A DNA stretch of 64,000 nucleotides, taken from the NCBI GenBank assembly GCA_039545355.1, contig BCJJ01000001.1, positions 928,570 to 992,569 of the forward strand, in the 5' to 3' direction. Position 1 is the first letter of the stretch. Every line of letters begins with the position of its first letter. This DNA is from Trichosporon coremiiforme. Lineage: Eukaryota > Basidiomycota > Tremellomycetes > Trichosporonales > Trichosporonaceae. Positions 1 through 12,441 of the stretch are shown here, one piece after another. Position numbers and translations under genes: made by a program. The notes under the pieces were generated by a model. The model saw only the letters and a list, made by a program, of their open reading frames with translations, ran no database searches and was not told where the DNA came from.

Positions 1-1662
1 CTCGTCTCCTGCCACTGTTCAAGCAGTTCCGCGAGTCAGTTAAGTCGGAAGTCGACCACGCCGCGGGTGACAACGGAGAGGATGACGATCAGGAACTCGA
101 AGAGGAGGAGCGCGAGATGTACGAGCACGAACTGGAGCACCACGAACTCGGCGCGGCAGGACGCAGAGACCCCGATTATTCTCCTTACACGAACGTCTTC
201 CTCGTCATCTTGAGCAAGATGACGAAGATTCCCGAGCTCGTCTTCTCCAAGAGTGGCATGTACGCCGTCAAGGCCGGTATACTTGGCTGCTTAACGTCAC
301 TACCTGCTTTCTTCTCAAGTAGCGCCGGGTTTTACTACGCGAATCGTGGTATCTGGGTGAGTTTTGCAGTGCTAGAGCAACGCTGACATGCGCAGTGCAC
401 CATCAGTGGGTAGTGATGACGTTAACCGACGCCCTCACATGGACGAAATGCTAACATTCGCAGTGGCGCAACTAACCCTGGCCGTCTATGCTGGTGACAC
501 TTTCTCTGCGTGGTTTGGTCGTCTGCAGGCTACATTCTGGGGTTGTTGCATCGGCACTGCCGTCTGGTACATCGGTAGCGGCAGCGGAAGGGGCAACCCG
601 TACGGGCTGGCCACGATCTGCTTCTTCGTCTTCATGGTACTGAACGGCTTCTACCGCAACTACAACCCGGGGCCGATGCTGACGCGAGTCATGACGAACG
701 CGAGTCTGATGCTCGTTGTCGGCTACGTGAGTGACTTCCAGTCGGTTGGCCGTGTTCTTAGCTGATCGCCAGTCATACATGAACGGCAACATCGTGCAGA
801 CCACAAACGCGACGTGGGGTTGGGACGTTGCATGGCGTCGCTTCGTCTGCGTAGTCATCGGTATCACGTGCGCTTGGGTCTTCACGTACTTCCCTCCGAC
901 GTACAGTGCCCGACACGCGATCCGATACTCGTACGCGGGAACAATCAACAAAGCTGGTCGCATTCTGTGCACGATTCTATCGGCAGCGAATGACCCGCAT
1001 GAGCAGATCGATCCCGCATGGAACCCAGCTATCCGGAAGGAACTGGTGAAAACACGCACCAAGATCGGTTCGCTTGGTATCCGGCACAATAACGCGAAGA
1101 ATGAGTTCTCAATTCGCGGCGAGTGGCCCGAGGAGCGCTATCGCGGCCTCATGAACACTCTGATTGAAACCATGTCCCTGCTATCGCAGCTGAACCACCT
1201 TCTGCCACAAATGGACTGGAAGTGGCGCAAGGCGTTCCTGATACGCACACGCATGAACGACCCGCTCTTCCTCGGAGACGTGCTTGCGATTATCAGCATG
1301 AGCTCAACCGCGCTTCGCGTCGGCAGCCCCCTACCACAAATCACCCCAGGACCCTTGGTTGCGAAATACGTGAGTTTGCGCGAGTTTTACCCGGATAAGC
1401 TGACAGGCAGCACCTGAACAAGTACAAGGGACTGGACGTTCCGCTCGTGGACCCCGCCAAGGCTGCGTTTGACGATGACGATATTCCGAGCGTCGTCACG
1501 ATCGAAGTCCTGGAGTCGGAAGAGTACATGCGGTACGCGCTCGGTGTGTCGACCGCGTATGCGCTCATGGCGCGCCTGGACGCGATCATTGTCGCGTGCA
1601 AGAGTCTGCTCGGCGAGAACTACCATATCGCGAACATGAAGCTCGACGGCATGATGGTGTAA
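1..1662 (+). CDS. DUF2421 / ER-transporter-like multi-pass membrane protein, 3' part
   Basis: The 5' end lies outside the window; the frame is open from base 3. Exons read as <3-356, 396-405, 464-726, 773-1369 and 1411-1662, giving at least 491 residues. An acidic stretch is followed by a multi-pass hydrophobic block, then a soluble C-terminal part. This matches the fungal brefeldin-A-sensitivity-related / DUF2421 family (fused to an N-terminal ER-transporter-like membrane domain), distantly like aluminium-activated malate and FUSC transporters. Substrate unknown. Exon 2 is only 10 nt, and it is needed to keep the frame between the ANRGIW segment and AQLTLAVYAG. Introns are 39-58 nt with CTGAC-type branch sites. 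Family assignment is from recall of the domain pattern, not a search. Confidence 0.75.
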
Positions 1663-1940
1663 GTTACTTGGTGTCTCGAGTGTCGAGCATCGCCGCCATA
1701 ATCGTAATCTATATCTTAGTCATCAGTCGGTGTAAGACGTAATGCGGTAGCATCATAGATAGAGGGGAGGGGCACCGTTAATACGGTAGGTCGTCAGGCT
1801 AGGCGTGTAGTTCTATCTTGCAATGCATTTTTGGTTTGACCAGTTTAACCTCTGGGATCAAGTCTAGGGATTTGATCTGATCGGGTGGTTGGGCGTCGTT
1901 TGGTTATTAAACTCTCTACTCTACTCGTGCGTCAAGAAGT

Positions 1941-3044
1941 TTACTTCTGGACTCGCGAGTAGATCGGGTTCTTCTTCTCGAACACCTGCGGCTCGCCTTC
2001 CGGTGATCCGGGAATGTTCTTCTTCCAGCCGAGCTTGGCGAAGACACAGTCGTTGAACTTCTTCTCGTCCTTGCGGCACGCGTGGAGGTACTGTCGGTCA
2101 GCTTCTCTCCCACATCATGAGCGAGGCGTGGACGTTGTTCCGTTCTAGACCGGAGCGTGCCGTCCCATGCTGCAGTGCCGCCGGACAGCAGATCTCACAT
2201 GCAGCCCAGACAGCACCAGTCCCACGGCCATAACGGCTACTCACCTGGTTGTTGTTCTCCAGGCACTTCCAGTGGTTGTCGAACTCCTGAAGACAGTTCT
2301 CGCGCAGCTTCGTGATGACAGCCTGCGCGCACCGCGTGACCTTGCGGCCCTCAGCGAGGCAGTGCTCGGGGTTGCGGTTCTCGTTCTTGCAGAGCATGAA
2401 GTCCTCTGGATGGTCAGCTGAGTGTACGCGAATTCTTGAGCTGGGAAGCAACATGAGAGAAGGGAGGGCGCGGAAAGACAACGGAGCACCGACGCGTTCG
2501 AGTTGGCGCAGTATAGGTGGTAGGCCGCAAACCGAAGTAGACTTTCCGGTCTGCGTCGATCACAGGCACTTCCAGCCCCGATCATGCGCCGAGGATCGCG
2601 CAAGCAACGGCGCCCTGCCGAACAGCAGCAGCTCCGGACACATGCGCAACTGAGACCGACTACAGCCCGAGCATCACTCCGCTCATGTGCAACGGCTCCG
2701 ACGTCGTCGTCTCCAATCGCCGGCGGTCCGAAATAGCTAAACATGGCGCAGAGGGAGATCCGTTCGATGTCCACTGGCGGTTCAACATCGTAACCACAGA
2801 AGTCGCAGTCGCAGGCCTGTTGTCCCGTCCGTTGTCTCTTTCCTTCCTTCTCTCTGTCGGTCGGCAGCGTCGCGCGATGACACTTGCCGTTGTACTCCTT
2901 GCAGTAGTCGCCGATGAAGAACGAGGCCGACTTGAGGGGGGCCGAGGTGGTGCCTAGCTCGTCGACATGGGGGACCGACTTGGGCATGGGGTTGGGGTCG
3001 GAGTAGGGCTGGTCATTGCGGACAGCCTCGCGGTGGGTCGACAT
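1941..3044 (-). CDS. NDUFA8: NADH:ubiquinone oxidoreductase subunit NDUFA8 (19 kDa, CX9C protein)
   Basis: Accessory subunit of mitochondrial complex I, located on the intermembrane-space side. Exons (minus) 3044-2888, 2405-2245 and 2090-1941 give 155 residues, close to the usual fungal size. Four CX9C cysteine pairs are visible: YCKEYNEDFMLC, CKNENRNPEHC, CLQEFDNHWKC and CRKDEKKFNDC, the pattern of Mia40-imported intermembrane-space proteins. No cleavable presequence, as expected. The first intron (2887-2406, 482 nt) starts with GC rather than GT (ACG|GCAAGT) and ends CAG; only this junction restores the KEYNEDFMLC frame. The second intron is 154 nt. Start chosen at the first ATG preceding the conserved PHVDELG...SAPLKSA segment. 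It is divergent from SEC8, 380 bp away. Confidence 0.9.
2406..2887 (-). other. GC-AG intron of NDUFA8
   Basis: Minus-strand intron starting GCAAGT and ending CAG, 482 nt, far longer than the 30-60 nt introns usual in this window. No GT donor nearby keeps the reading frame. It could hide an additional small exon or a regulatory RNA, but I see no conserved frame inside. Confidence 0.7.
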
Positions 3045-3424
3045 GTTGACTGGCCGGGCTCGGTGGTGGTGTCGAAGTCGAGGTCAGGTCTAGGACTGGT
3101 CTCAGCGAGCAGAGCAGCCTGCAATGCCATGATGGTGATAGGTCTCCGCCATCGGCTCACTGAACGAGGCGCGCATAATCCCGAATCACCGGCCTCCACC
3201 CTGGTGTCCTTGGGTGATGTGGCGGGCTGCCTCCAGATCGCGTGTCATGGCCCCGCCCTGAAGTGCCAGGTGTTAGCACGCGCTGCGGTGCCTCCAGTGC
3301 CCAGTCATGACGTTGGGTTGGTCCCAATGTGCATGCATCCAACACCTGTCGACGACACACGACTTGCACACACAACACACTCCCGGCCAGCCGACGACCT
3401 CCTCCGCTGAGCCCGCCAGCCACC
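3045..3424. promoter_or_regulatory. Divergent promoter region NDUFA8 / SEC8
   Basis: 380 bp between two start codons on opposite strands. The SEC8 side ends in a pyrimidine/ACAC-rich leader and CCACCATG context. No specific operator recognised. Confidence 0.5.
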
Positions 3425-6400
3425 ATGCAGCGCAACAATGCGCTGGGCTCACACTTCAACATCTCCAGTCCCCAAGCCAACGACGGCCTCAACCTCATGG
3501 GCGGCATGAGTGATGGCCCCTACCCCAGTCTGCGTCCGCCGGGCCAGTCCTGGTCCGGCGCGGGCGGTAGCGATCCCCGAAGCTCGCCGTCACCCTCCCC
3601 CTCCAACGTGTCCTTACCATCAACTCGCTCCCCTGCACGCCGATACGGCGACTTACCTCCACCGTCTGCTTCACCACCGTCGGTGCGCGCCAACGGGAAT
3701 GGCTACGCCGGCTCGGGGCACTCGCGGATGCCCTCAGATGCCTCGACGGGGCCGTCGCGTCCGGCGAGGTCTCAACGTCGCATGGAGGGCCACGCGCCCC
3801 CGCCGAGCCAGCCGCATCTCCTCGCACCTATCCGGACGAACAACCTAGGACGGCCAGACTCGCAAGAGATCCCCTCGCCCATCAGCCCCGAGATTCGCCT
3901 CGTCGGTGCGCCGATGACTGAGGGAGAGGACCCCTTCGCCATGGATCGCCTTCAACGTACTGAAGCGCGCAAGGCTACGCTGCAGACGCCTAACGTTGCT
4001 CTGCATGCTCCTTCGCCGGCGAGCGCCACCCTCACGCCCGAGGAGCGAATGCGCAAGGCTGTCGCCGCGTTCGCCTCGAACAGGAAAGAGAGCCACGACT
4101 CGGACCAGAAGGCGCCCGTGCGTCGTCGTCGAGGGACAACGGTTTCACGTCCTAAGGACGAGAGCTGGGACGACTTCTACATGGGGGGTGGCAAGTTCGC
4201 CGAGGTTGATTGTGAGTTGTTTCAGACCCCATGTAACTGACAAGCAGCTGTCATGAAGGTTATCAGGAAGGAGTGGCCGTTCATCATGGGAGCCGAATTC
4301 TCTCCGTCAACCTTGGCGCTTTCGTTGCTCTCCCAACAGCCGAGCCAGACTCTAGGACCGCACCCCGATCTCTATCACTTCCAGGACGTGCACAACGGCC
4401 TCTCAAACGCGCTGCAGAAGGCCGTCCGAGGGCATTTCCAGACATTCGCCGCGTCGCTGCCGACGCACGCAAACTTCGTCTCGACCCTCGACCGTGCCCA
4501 AGATCAGGTCAAGAGCTCGCGCGAGGCTCTGAAACAGGCCAAGGAGGGACTAGCGGGAAAGAGCAAGGCGGAGCTGGCTAGCGTCAGGGCGCGCGAGAGA
4601 ATGGTCCGCGAAATGCTGCAGGTCGTCGATCAGATGTAAGTTATGTCGTGGGGTGCGAAACTGACGTGCAGTGATGAACTGAAGCAGGCGCCGGAGCAGC
4701 TCGAAACGTGGGTTGCAGAGAAGAAGTTCCTGCAAGCCGCCCTGCTCCTCGTCAAGAGCATGAAGGGGATCAACCGCGAGTCGCTGCAGGAGATCGGAGC
4801 CCTTTCCGACCTGAGGCAATACTTCCAGTCACAGCATAACACGTTGTCCGACATTCTTATTGAAGAGCTCCACAACCATCTGTACCTCAAGTCCTTCAAC
4901 AGCGAGTCGCGATGGAAGGCGTACACGCCAGGCCAGATGGCCGTCCCAGTCATCGACGCACACGAGGATCACCCGACAGCTCCGGACGCCGACCACACCC
5001 GCTTCTCTCAGTTCTTGTCACGTCTTGCCGTCAAGCCTAACCATATCCCGAACCTGGACGAGGTCACCGCCAATGGTATCACTCGGGAACATGTCTCCCC
5101 CAACATGTCGAGGGCTCCGTCGATGACCTCTATCGCGTCCGTGGGCGCTACAGTCGACACCAGTGGTGGCGAGACCGACTCTTTCGCCTACATGGAGACG
5201 CTACTGGAGGCGCTGGCCGCTCTTGGTCGTCTCGGATCAGCTTTGGACATCATGGTACAGCGGGTACCGTCTGAGATCCACCAGATTGTCGACAGCACCA
5301 TGGAGGAAGTGGAAGAGCGAATAGAGCAGCGTGCCTCCGAGCTCACCAACATGCTTCGTCCGACGACGACGCTGCTGGCCAACAAGAACGACTTAGAATC
5401 GATGCCCTTGTTCGACAACGACACGTTGCGTGTTGTCGTTTCACTGGACGCGGCTTGCCCGCCAGAGAACGCCATTGTTCTCCGCGATCTCTTCTGGACG
5501 CTCTACTCCAAACTGGCAGCAGTTATGGAGGGCCACCGTGCGGTCTACGAAGTCGCACGTTGGATCGCCTCTCGACGTGACTTCAAGGACACGACGAAGG
5601 CTGATCTCAACCTCAACGTCCCCGTCCTGGAGATCTGGCGTCCGGTTCAGCAAGAGGTTCGCACGCTTCTGCAGGCGTATCTCTCAGATGATTCGCAAGG
5701 CTCGACTCTTAAGAACAGTGCGCTTCCCAGCATCAATGAAGTCCTCCGCGAAGGTCGACTAGTGCGGGATAAGCAGAAGGAGCTGTTCAGATTTGGCGAC
5801 ACCGATGCCCGCGCTGTCAACAGCGAGATCAAAGAGATTGACGACTCCCTCAAGCAGGTCCTGCGGGCGTCTGTGCCGGGTCTCGTCAACCTGCAGGCTG
5901 GTGACGCCGGAAACGTCCTCGGAGCAGTCAGCGGCGCCGATGAGCGATACTCTACTTCTGGTAAGATCAGAACGCTCATCCCGCCGAACCCGTTCAACGT
6001 CACGGTTTTGTTCCAGCCCACGATCTCGTTCATCAAGCGTGCCACCGCCGACATCGCTCCCTCCGGCTTCGAAGATGAGATGTCCCAGTTCGGCACCGTG
6101 CTCAAGGAGTTCGTCGAGAACGTATTCCTCCCTCAGCTTGACGAGGAGGTCACCGCGTCGTTCCAGCACGCCGTTACAGGCTACGACGCGTACCAGATCG
6201 ACCGCCGCCTGATCTTTGGTCTCGAGAAGCCGCCTCTTAAATCGACTGTGCGCGTTCTCGCTCTGATTCAGAGCCTATGCGTCATGCTCCACGAGTCACC
6301 GTTCCATCGCGAGAACTACAGCCGCTTGGTCGTAGGGGTTATCGGCCAGTACTACCAGCAGGTTAACCAACACTTCAAGGACGTCGTGACCATCAGCCGG

Positions 6401-7357
6401 CGAGAGGACGGCTCGCCCAAGATCGGTCTGCCCGCGGACTGGGCGCTGAACGGCGACCTGGACGTCGTGTTAAACCAGATCCGAACGATCGCTCCCGAGG
6501 ACGTCGGTGAGATGGACCGTCTGGAGCAGCAGGAGGCTCGCGTCGAGATGAGACTGTGCGGAGATACGCCGCCGGTCGAGTCTCAGCTCCTCAACAGCAG
6601 CCGCAAGCTCGAGGCGTTGGCGCACATCGCGCAGAGCGTCCGGTGGTTCATGAACTCGCTGCTCAATCTTCAGGAGCTCGTGGACGACGACGACATCGAC
6701 AAGCCCTCTCTCCAGCCGCAGGAAGGCGCGCCCAAGCTGCCGCTTACCCGTGCGATGGCCCAGCGGTTCGAGTCCATCGTGCAGTTCTACGAGCAGCTCG
6801 TGTCGATGACGCTGAACACGCTGCACCTCGAGGTCCGCTGCCGCGTGCTGTGCAACCTGAGTGCGACGCTTCGGAGAAGCGACTATCGACTGGAGAGCGA
6901 AGCGCTCGAGCCGGATCCGGACGTCGTAGACCTAAACGCGACGTTGCTGGAGATGGACTCGATCGCGTCCAAGACGCTCTCGCTCCAGGACCACAGATTC
7001 ATGTTTAAGGGACTTGGGAATCTGATCGACAACATCTTCCTTCAATCTGCGCGCCAACTCAAGCACATCAACGGTGCGGGCGCGCGCAAGATCCGGCGTA
7101 ACATCCTGTCGCTGCAGCAGACGCTGCGCGGGATTAATACGACCGACGTTGTGCTCAAGAGCATCGAGTACTGGGATCTGTACGAGCTCGGCCCGAAGCA
7201 GATGCTCGAGTCGATCGGCAGCAAGCCCGACTTTGGGTTCGACGATTATAACGCAATGTTGAGCTTACAATGTCAAGAGAACGGGTTAGACCTCAACTCC
7301 CACCTGATCGACTTACACGCCCTCGCGATGAACATCGAGGACTGGGAAATGGTCTGA
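3425..7357 (+). CDS. SEC8: Exocyst complex component Sec8
   Basis: Subunit of the octameric exocyst that tethers post-Golgi vesicles to sites of polarised growth at the plasma membrane. Exons 3425-4211, 4248-4635 and 4672-7357 give 1286 residues. Both introns are exactly 36 nt. The first ~262 residues are low-complexity (Pro/Ser-rich, typical of fungal Sec8 N-termini); the conserved Sec8 N-terminal helical domain starts at the exon 1/2 junction (VMKVIRKEWPFIM) and includes the coiled region with SREALKQAKEGL and LIEELHNHLYLKS. The long remainder is a helical-bundle body without other domains. Start is the first ATG of the frame with a CACCATG context. Alternative first-intron junctions break the frame. 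Identification rests on the N-terminal domain; the length fits basidiomycete Sec8. Confidence 0.88.
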
Positions 7358-7768
7358 GATCGTCCGCGGTCGTGTCACGAGTGGGCCCCCGTCTAGGTGG
7401 GCAAGCGAAACGATAATGATAGATAATATATGTAGTCTAGCCATTATGTTTAATGACGAACATGTAATAATACTTCTAGTCCGTAACATGATGCTCTGCT
7501 TCGACATCGCCAAGCTTCTCCTCGCCATCCTTGCCATGTAGTTGACGAAATGGACGTGCATCTGTTCGTTCAGGATGGTGGTGCCAGATGTCGTCATGTC
7601 TCGGCTATATTCTTACGTAACATAAAAGTTCGGAGGAAGCCGTTTTCGGGCTCCGAATAGTCTGCCGCGCCGCGACGTCGGTGAGGCCTGCCAGGACGCA
7701 CTGAGTAAGCAAAAACAATCTTGCTTCTTGACTCCTCGCCACCACTTTCACAACCAAAATTCAACACC
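7358..7768. other. Intergenic, SEC8 3' end to COX17 5' end
   Basis: 411 bp, the only same-strand (tandem) junction in the left half of the window. The early part is AT-richer (probable SEC8 3' UTR/polyadenylation region), the later part the COX17 promoter. No ORF with coding character. Confidence 0.5.
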
Positions 7769-8188
7769 ATGCCCAAGGTCGACGTCGCCCCCGAGAACAA
7801 GGAGGTCAACCCCCTCAACCCCCAGGGTCTTAAGCCGTGAGTGTCGAGCTTGAACAGCGGGGTGCGAAGCGCGAAGCGCGGAGCAACATTTCCTCTAGCA
7901 CTTTGTCTGTCTCGTCGCCGACGGTACACTTGATGCGGTGACCTCAGAGACCACCTCTCATATGTATGAGAGGCCGTGCGAGAGGGAACAGAGGGGGTGG
8001 AGATTGAGTTTGGAGAAGCTGCACAAGCGCACCTCAGCTAACATTCCAGGTGCTGCGCTTGCCCCGAGACCAAGTCAAAACGCGACGACTGCTTTATCAA
8101 GTTCTCCGCCGAGGAGGCGCCCACCAAGTGTGCCGACCTCATCGAGGCTCACAAGGCGTGCATGCGCGGCTATGGCTTCAAGGTCTAA
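7769..8188 (+). CDS. COX17: Cytochrome c oxidase copper chaperone Cox17
   Basis: Delivers Cu(I) to Sco1 and Cox11 for cytochrome oxidase assembly in the mitochondrial intermembrane space. Exons 7769-7836 and 8050-8188 give 68 residues, the normal length. The copper-binding hallmark [10 protein letters not shown] is created across the splice junction (PGLKP-C join), followed by a CX9C helix-hairpin pattern (DDCFIKF... and [12 protein letters not shown]) and the short conserved end MRGYGFKV. The single intron is 213 nt, long for this genome. Convergent with GPI2, whose stop lies 263 bp downstream. Confidence 0.95.
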
Positions 8189-8450
8189 GCTAGCGCCGGC
8201 AGCACACCGAACGTAAGCGAGGTGTGACCACGACTACTCAACAACATATCCAAAACATTTAGACCTATTAGCATTGTGCGCATCATGCATCACCCTTCAT
8301 GGACCCATGGAAACAAGTGGAATTTCCGATGAAGCTCTGGGCGACACGCCGCAGCGAGGCCGGATGGAGGAGCGAGTTGTTATCTTCCTCGATGCGGAGT
8401 AACCAGATATTAGTCTATTCATCTAAGAGTGTACTGATACAAAGACTGAT

Positions 8451-9731
8451 CTAATGTCCGCGCGATCTCCGGCGGAGACGCACGACGGCGACGTCCCAGT
8501 CGCCCCCAAGCTGGCGCTTCCACCGCCACGCGTACCAGAGCATGAGTGGCCCCCCCAGGTTCACTACGGCCAGGATGGCGAGGAAGGTCGCGATCGTTCC
8601 GAAGCTGGGAAGCATCGAGCAACCCAGCCACACCATGGAAGATGTGAGCGCGACTGAGAACCGTTTTCCAGACTCCTGCTCTGTCAGTTACATATGCCCA
8701 ACTGGCCAACTTACGCGAACACCCTTCGCGAGCGTAGGCCAGCCGGCAAACAAACCAGCCGCGAGCATGACGAGGCTGAACACGTGCGCGGTCGAGGGCA
8801 GGCGCGACGCGAGCACGACGCTTGCGCTCAGCGCGGAGGTCAGACTGAGCGACGACGCGAGGCTGAGCGTCAGTTCCTCGCTCCCCGGCTAACTCACGTG
8901 TTCTGCTCCTCCGCAACAGCCACCATGCCACTGACACCACTGTTGGCGCGTTTCCGCCGCCGGCGTCTCCGCTTCCGCGCATCCGGGCCCGTCGAGAAGT
9001 CCGACAGCAGGAGGTGCACGAAGAACAGCATCCCTGCCAGTGGCCAGATCGTGTCGGAAGTCGTGGCCGAGGTCAGTGTGCCGAGCACCGGTGAGAGGAG
9101 AGACAGCAACAACGGAGGCAACAGCAATGGTCGGATCGCAGAGTCAGCTGGAAGAAGCGCTGCAGAGTGTCAGTTGAAACCTGCAGATAGAGAGCAATAA
9201 GGTCTTACGCCCGGAAGGATGCTCGTCCTTTCCCTTCGTCTCCCAGCCTATCCGCCACAGCGCGTAGGCAACGAGGCCTATCATGGCGCAGGACCACCCG
9301 ACGCCGGTCGGCGACAGCGTGCCCTCCAGCATGCCGTAGTACACCGCCAGAAAGAGGGCGATCACCGCCATGTGCTGCGATACTGGTAGAGCGGAAACGA
9401 TGAGGCTGAGAAGCTTCGGCCGCGGCCGTGGTGCTGAAGTCAGTTACGAGTACAAGAAGTTGGCACCTGCAGAGTGTCTCTCCCACAAATAATTCCGCAG
9501 GGCTCAGCTACAAAGGTACTCACGACGCGCTGTCAGCTCAGCCAGAAAGGAAGACGGAACATAATTGTCCGGGAACGGTTGTCGTCGCCACAGAACACGC
9601 TCCCATTGCGGCGGCTCATCTGGGACTGGAGGTTCAGATGACGGTATCGTGGAGGCCGAGGGAAGCTGGACGTGATTTGGAACCGGGCCAGCACCTGGCT
9701 CCTCCTTCGCGGATGAGCCAGGGTCGACCAT
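8451..9731 (-). CDS. GPI2: GPI-GlcNAc transferase subunit Gpi2 / PIG-C
   Basis: Membrane subunit of the complex that starts GPI-anchor synthesis by moving GlcNAc to phosphatidylinositol on the ER. Exons (minus) 9731-9524, 9433-9209, 9159-8898, 8862-8715 and 8675-8451 give 355 residues. The conserved start of the family, WERVLWRRQPFPDNYV, lies near residue 40, followed by about eight hydrophobic segments, including SPVLGTLT..STDTI-like and LASRLPSTAHVFSLVMLAAG motifs typical of PIG-C. The acceptor for exon 5 is the second of two AGs (ACAG then GCAG); only the second keeps the frame. Exon 3 has two in-frame acceptor choices 12 nt apart. Divergent from the TAPT1-like gene. Confidence 0.88.
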
Positions 9732-10036
9732 GGATGCGCTTTTCGGTCCAGCTCCGCTTCGATAAAACGAGGATGTTAAGGTCGTGGACGCGGGGTATCA
9801 GATGGCAATAGCACGCGGACGGAAGGGCAAAAACACGTCGCAACAGACCATTGCTAGACCAGACAGCCGGAATTCAGGCACAGTATGTGGGGATCCGGAG
9901 AAGGCGTGGTGGAGGTCTCAGGTCTCGACTCTGGCGTGCGAGGAAGACATCAGTCGTCATGGCCGTGTGCGTCGGAACTGTCCGTTACCTCATTTTCACT
10001 GCACTCGTGCGCTTTGCCTTCCTCCGACGTCGAAAC
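9732..10036. promoter_or_regulatory. Divergent promoter region GPI2 / TAPT1-like gene
   Basis: 305 bp between opposing start codons. The TAPT1 frame is open further upstream (an in-frame ATG at about 9960), so the true TAPT1 start could lie inside this region. Confidence 0.4.
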
Positions 10037-12441
10037 ATGGATGAGGATTGGACCCCGCCTTGGAAGCGGGACGACGGTGGCCAGGACCCTCATGAGGTCG
10101 AGGTGAGCCTCATCGCAGTCGCCGCTAGCTCTGCTGACCCCCAGGTGTCCGCCCTCGAGGATGCCCTAACCGTTCCTCGACCAGAGTCCGCCTCGACACT
10201 GACGGCCCAGTCGGCGGGAGACTATGATATGGACCTTGACGACGAACTGCCGACAACGTACTCCTCGTTGCCACCGTCACCGCGTGCGTCCGAGTACTCT
10301 CGGCGGCTCGATATCACAGAGCTACAATCGGCGTTCAATCGGGCGGATCTGTCACCGCGCCGGCCGTTCGCGTCGTTGAGCGACGGGGAGAGTGACACAC
10401 AAGAGTTCTGGCCTGCTCGCTCCAGAAGGCAGACGTTGGACTATGCCAATCGACCGTCGCTCGATACCTTACAGAGGCCACGGCGGCACACACTATCGAG
10501 GACTTCGTCCAACACCACCCGTCAAGAGCTGGCGAAGGAGACCACGAGGCTGGAGCCTGAGCCGGAAGTCGACGAACCAGCATCACCTGTGGAAGACACT
10601 ACGCCCCCTAACCGTGTAAAGGAGACGAAACCGGGTCTCAGTCTGTGGGACCTTCTCCGCGACGAAGACGCAGCAGAACAATGGGAGGGCTGGATCGCGG
10701 ACGGGAAGTGGGAGCGCATAGCCAACTTCCTCGCAGTGCCCCTTGTGGTTGAGAAGGTGAGCTTAGGGCCATGAGCTGGACTCTGACCTTCAGGTGACTT
10801 TGTTTGGGGCATTGCTGTGTTTCGACGGGTTCCTCTACAACTTTACGATTCTGCCGATCCGTGCGACGTTTGCTGCATCGCGCATCGTCAGCAGGCTAGC
10901 ACGGAGGCAGAGTGTGACCCCGATTCCACCGGCACACGTTCAGTCTCTCATGCGCATGGCGCTAATCGTCATCCCTGCGATTATCCTGCTATGCGGCACT
11001 GACACGTCCAAGATGTATCATTCAGTGCGAGGACAGGACACCATCAAGCTGTATGTGATCTTCAACGCCCTTGAGATCGGCGATCGGCTCTGCTGTGCTT
11101 TTGGTCAAGACGTTATCGACACCCTCTTCGCCAGGGATACCCTCACGTACACAGACAAGCGGCGCAAGAGAGACCATGTCCGTCCTGTGTTCTTCTTCAC
11201 TCTATCTCTGGCTTATGTCTGTGAGTTGTCGTCCTGGTGGGCTTAACTGACGTATCAGTTGTTCATACCCTCATATTCTTCTACATGCTTATTTCATTGA
11301 ATGTGGCTATCAACTCTTACGACTATACCCTGATCTCGCTCCTCATCAGCAACCAGTTTGTGGAGATCAAAGGATGTAGGTCATGCCGCGTGAACCGACC
11401 ATTGACTCGCAGCCGTCTTCAAGAAGTTCGAGAAGGAGAATCTGTTCCAGATCATGTGCGCGGGTGAGTTGGCATGGTGAGACATGAGCTCACTACCAGA
11501 CATCGTGGAACGATTCCAGCTCGGGTTGATGCTCGTGGTCATCTCCCTTAGGAACATGATTGAGATGGCCGGCTCGGACTTGGCCTTCCTTCCGAGAAGT
11601 TTCGTCCGCGGCAAAAGCCTTCTTGAGCGCATCCTATCTGTGGGTTGAAACATGAAGGCGCTACTAACAACTCAGCCGGTTCTCTTCGTCCTGGCTTCAG
11701 AGATGATTGTCGACTGGCTTAAGCACGCCTTCATCGCCAAGTTCAATCACGTGCGCGCCACCGTCTATGGTCGTTTCACGGACATCCTTGCCAAAGATGT
11801 TCTTCTCGCGGGAACGTACAAGACTGAGGGCCGGAACAAGAAGAAGGTAAGTTTACTTGTTGTCAGTCCAAACTGACTACCAGCATCCCATCCTACTGGA
11901 TCAGTCACCGCTTGTGTCTCGTCGTCTTGGCATTGCCAACATCCCTCTCGCGGTCCTGGTCGTGCGCATCGGTGCCCAGCTATTCGGGATGCTCACCAGT
12001 TCTGGGCACGCAGTCGATGGCGAAGCGCTGAGCTCGGGGCTATTCTGGACGGCTCTCAAGTGGGTCATCGGTATTCTTGTTACTGCCACGGCCTGGGGCT
12101 GCTTGGTGGTCGTCAAGCTTCTCCTCGGTCTCGGTCTCCTCAGTTACTCCGCCCTTAGGCAAGCCGGAATGGAGGAACGCGAAGCCGAAGACGAGGTGAA
12201 CAACTTTGGCCGTGAACCCGTGGGAGTCAGTAAGGAAGAGATGGCGTACCACAAGGAAGTGTCCCGGTATTTGTCCCAGCCAGCTGATGACCTTCCCGAC
12301 CATCCCTCCGCTCCCATCTCTGCGCCAGACCCCGCGACGCCCCGGCCAACCCACACCGCGCTTCCGAAGCCACAAGGGAAGAAGAAGAACTGGAAACTCG
12401 AGGATGTCGAACGCTGGACGATGGTAAAGCGCATTTGGTAG
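10037..12441 (+). CDS. TAPT1 / DUF747 family ER membrane protein (Emp65-like)
   Basis: Multi-pass ER protein of the TAPT1 (DUF747) family; yeast Emp65 takes part in ER protein quality control and the human protein is linked to ciliogenesis. Exons 10037-10756, 10794-11220, 11259-11375, 11413-11463, 11500-11639, 11676-11846 and 11884-12441 give 727 residues. Residues 1-200 are acidic and disordered; the family domain starts near LWDLLRDEDAAEQWEGW and includes the signature KLYVIFNALEIGDRLCCAFG, SLNVAINSYDYTLISLLISN and QFVEIKGSVFKKFEKENLFQ. The tail is basic. Six introns of 36-38 nt, most with CTGAC or CTAAC branch sites; donors GTAGGT and GTGGGT are used twice. Start at 10037 preferred; a start at 9960 would add 26 hydrophobic/basic residues. 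Confidence 0.85.
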
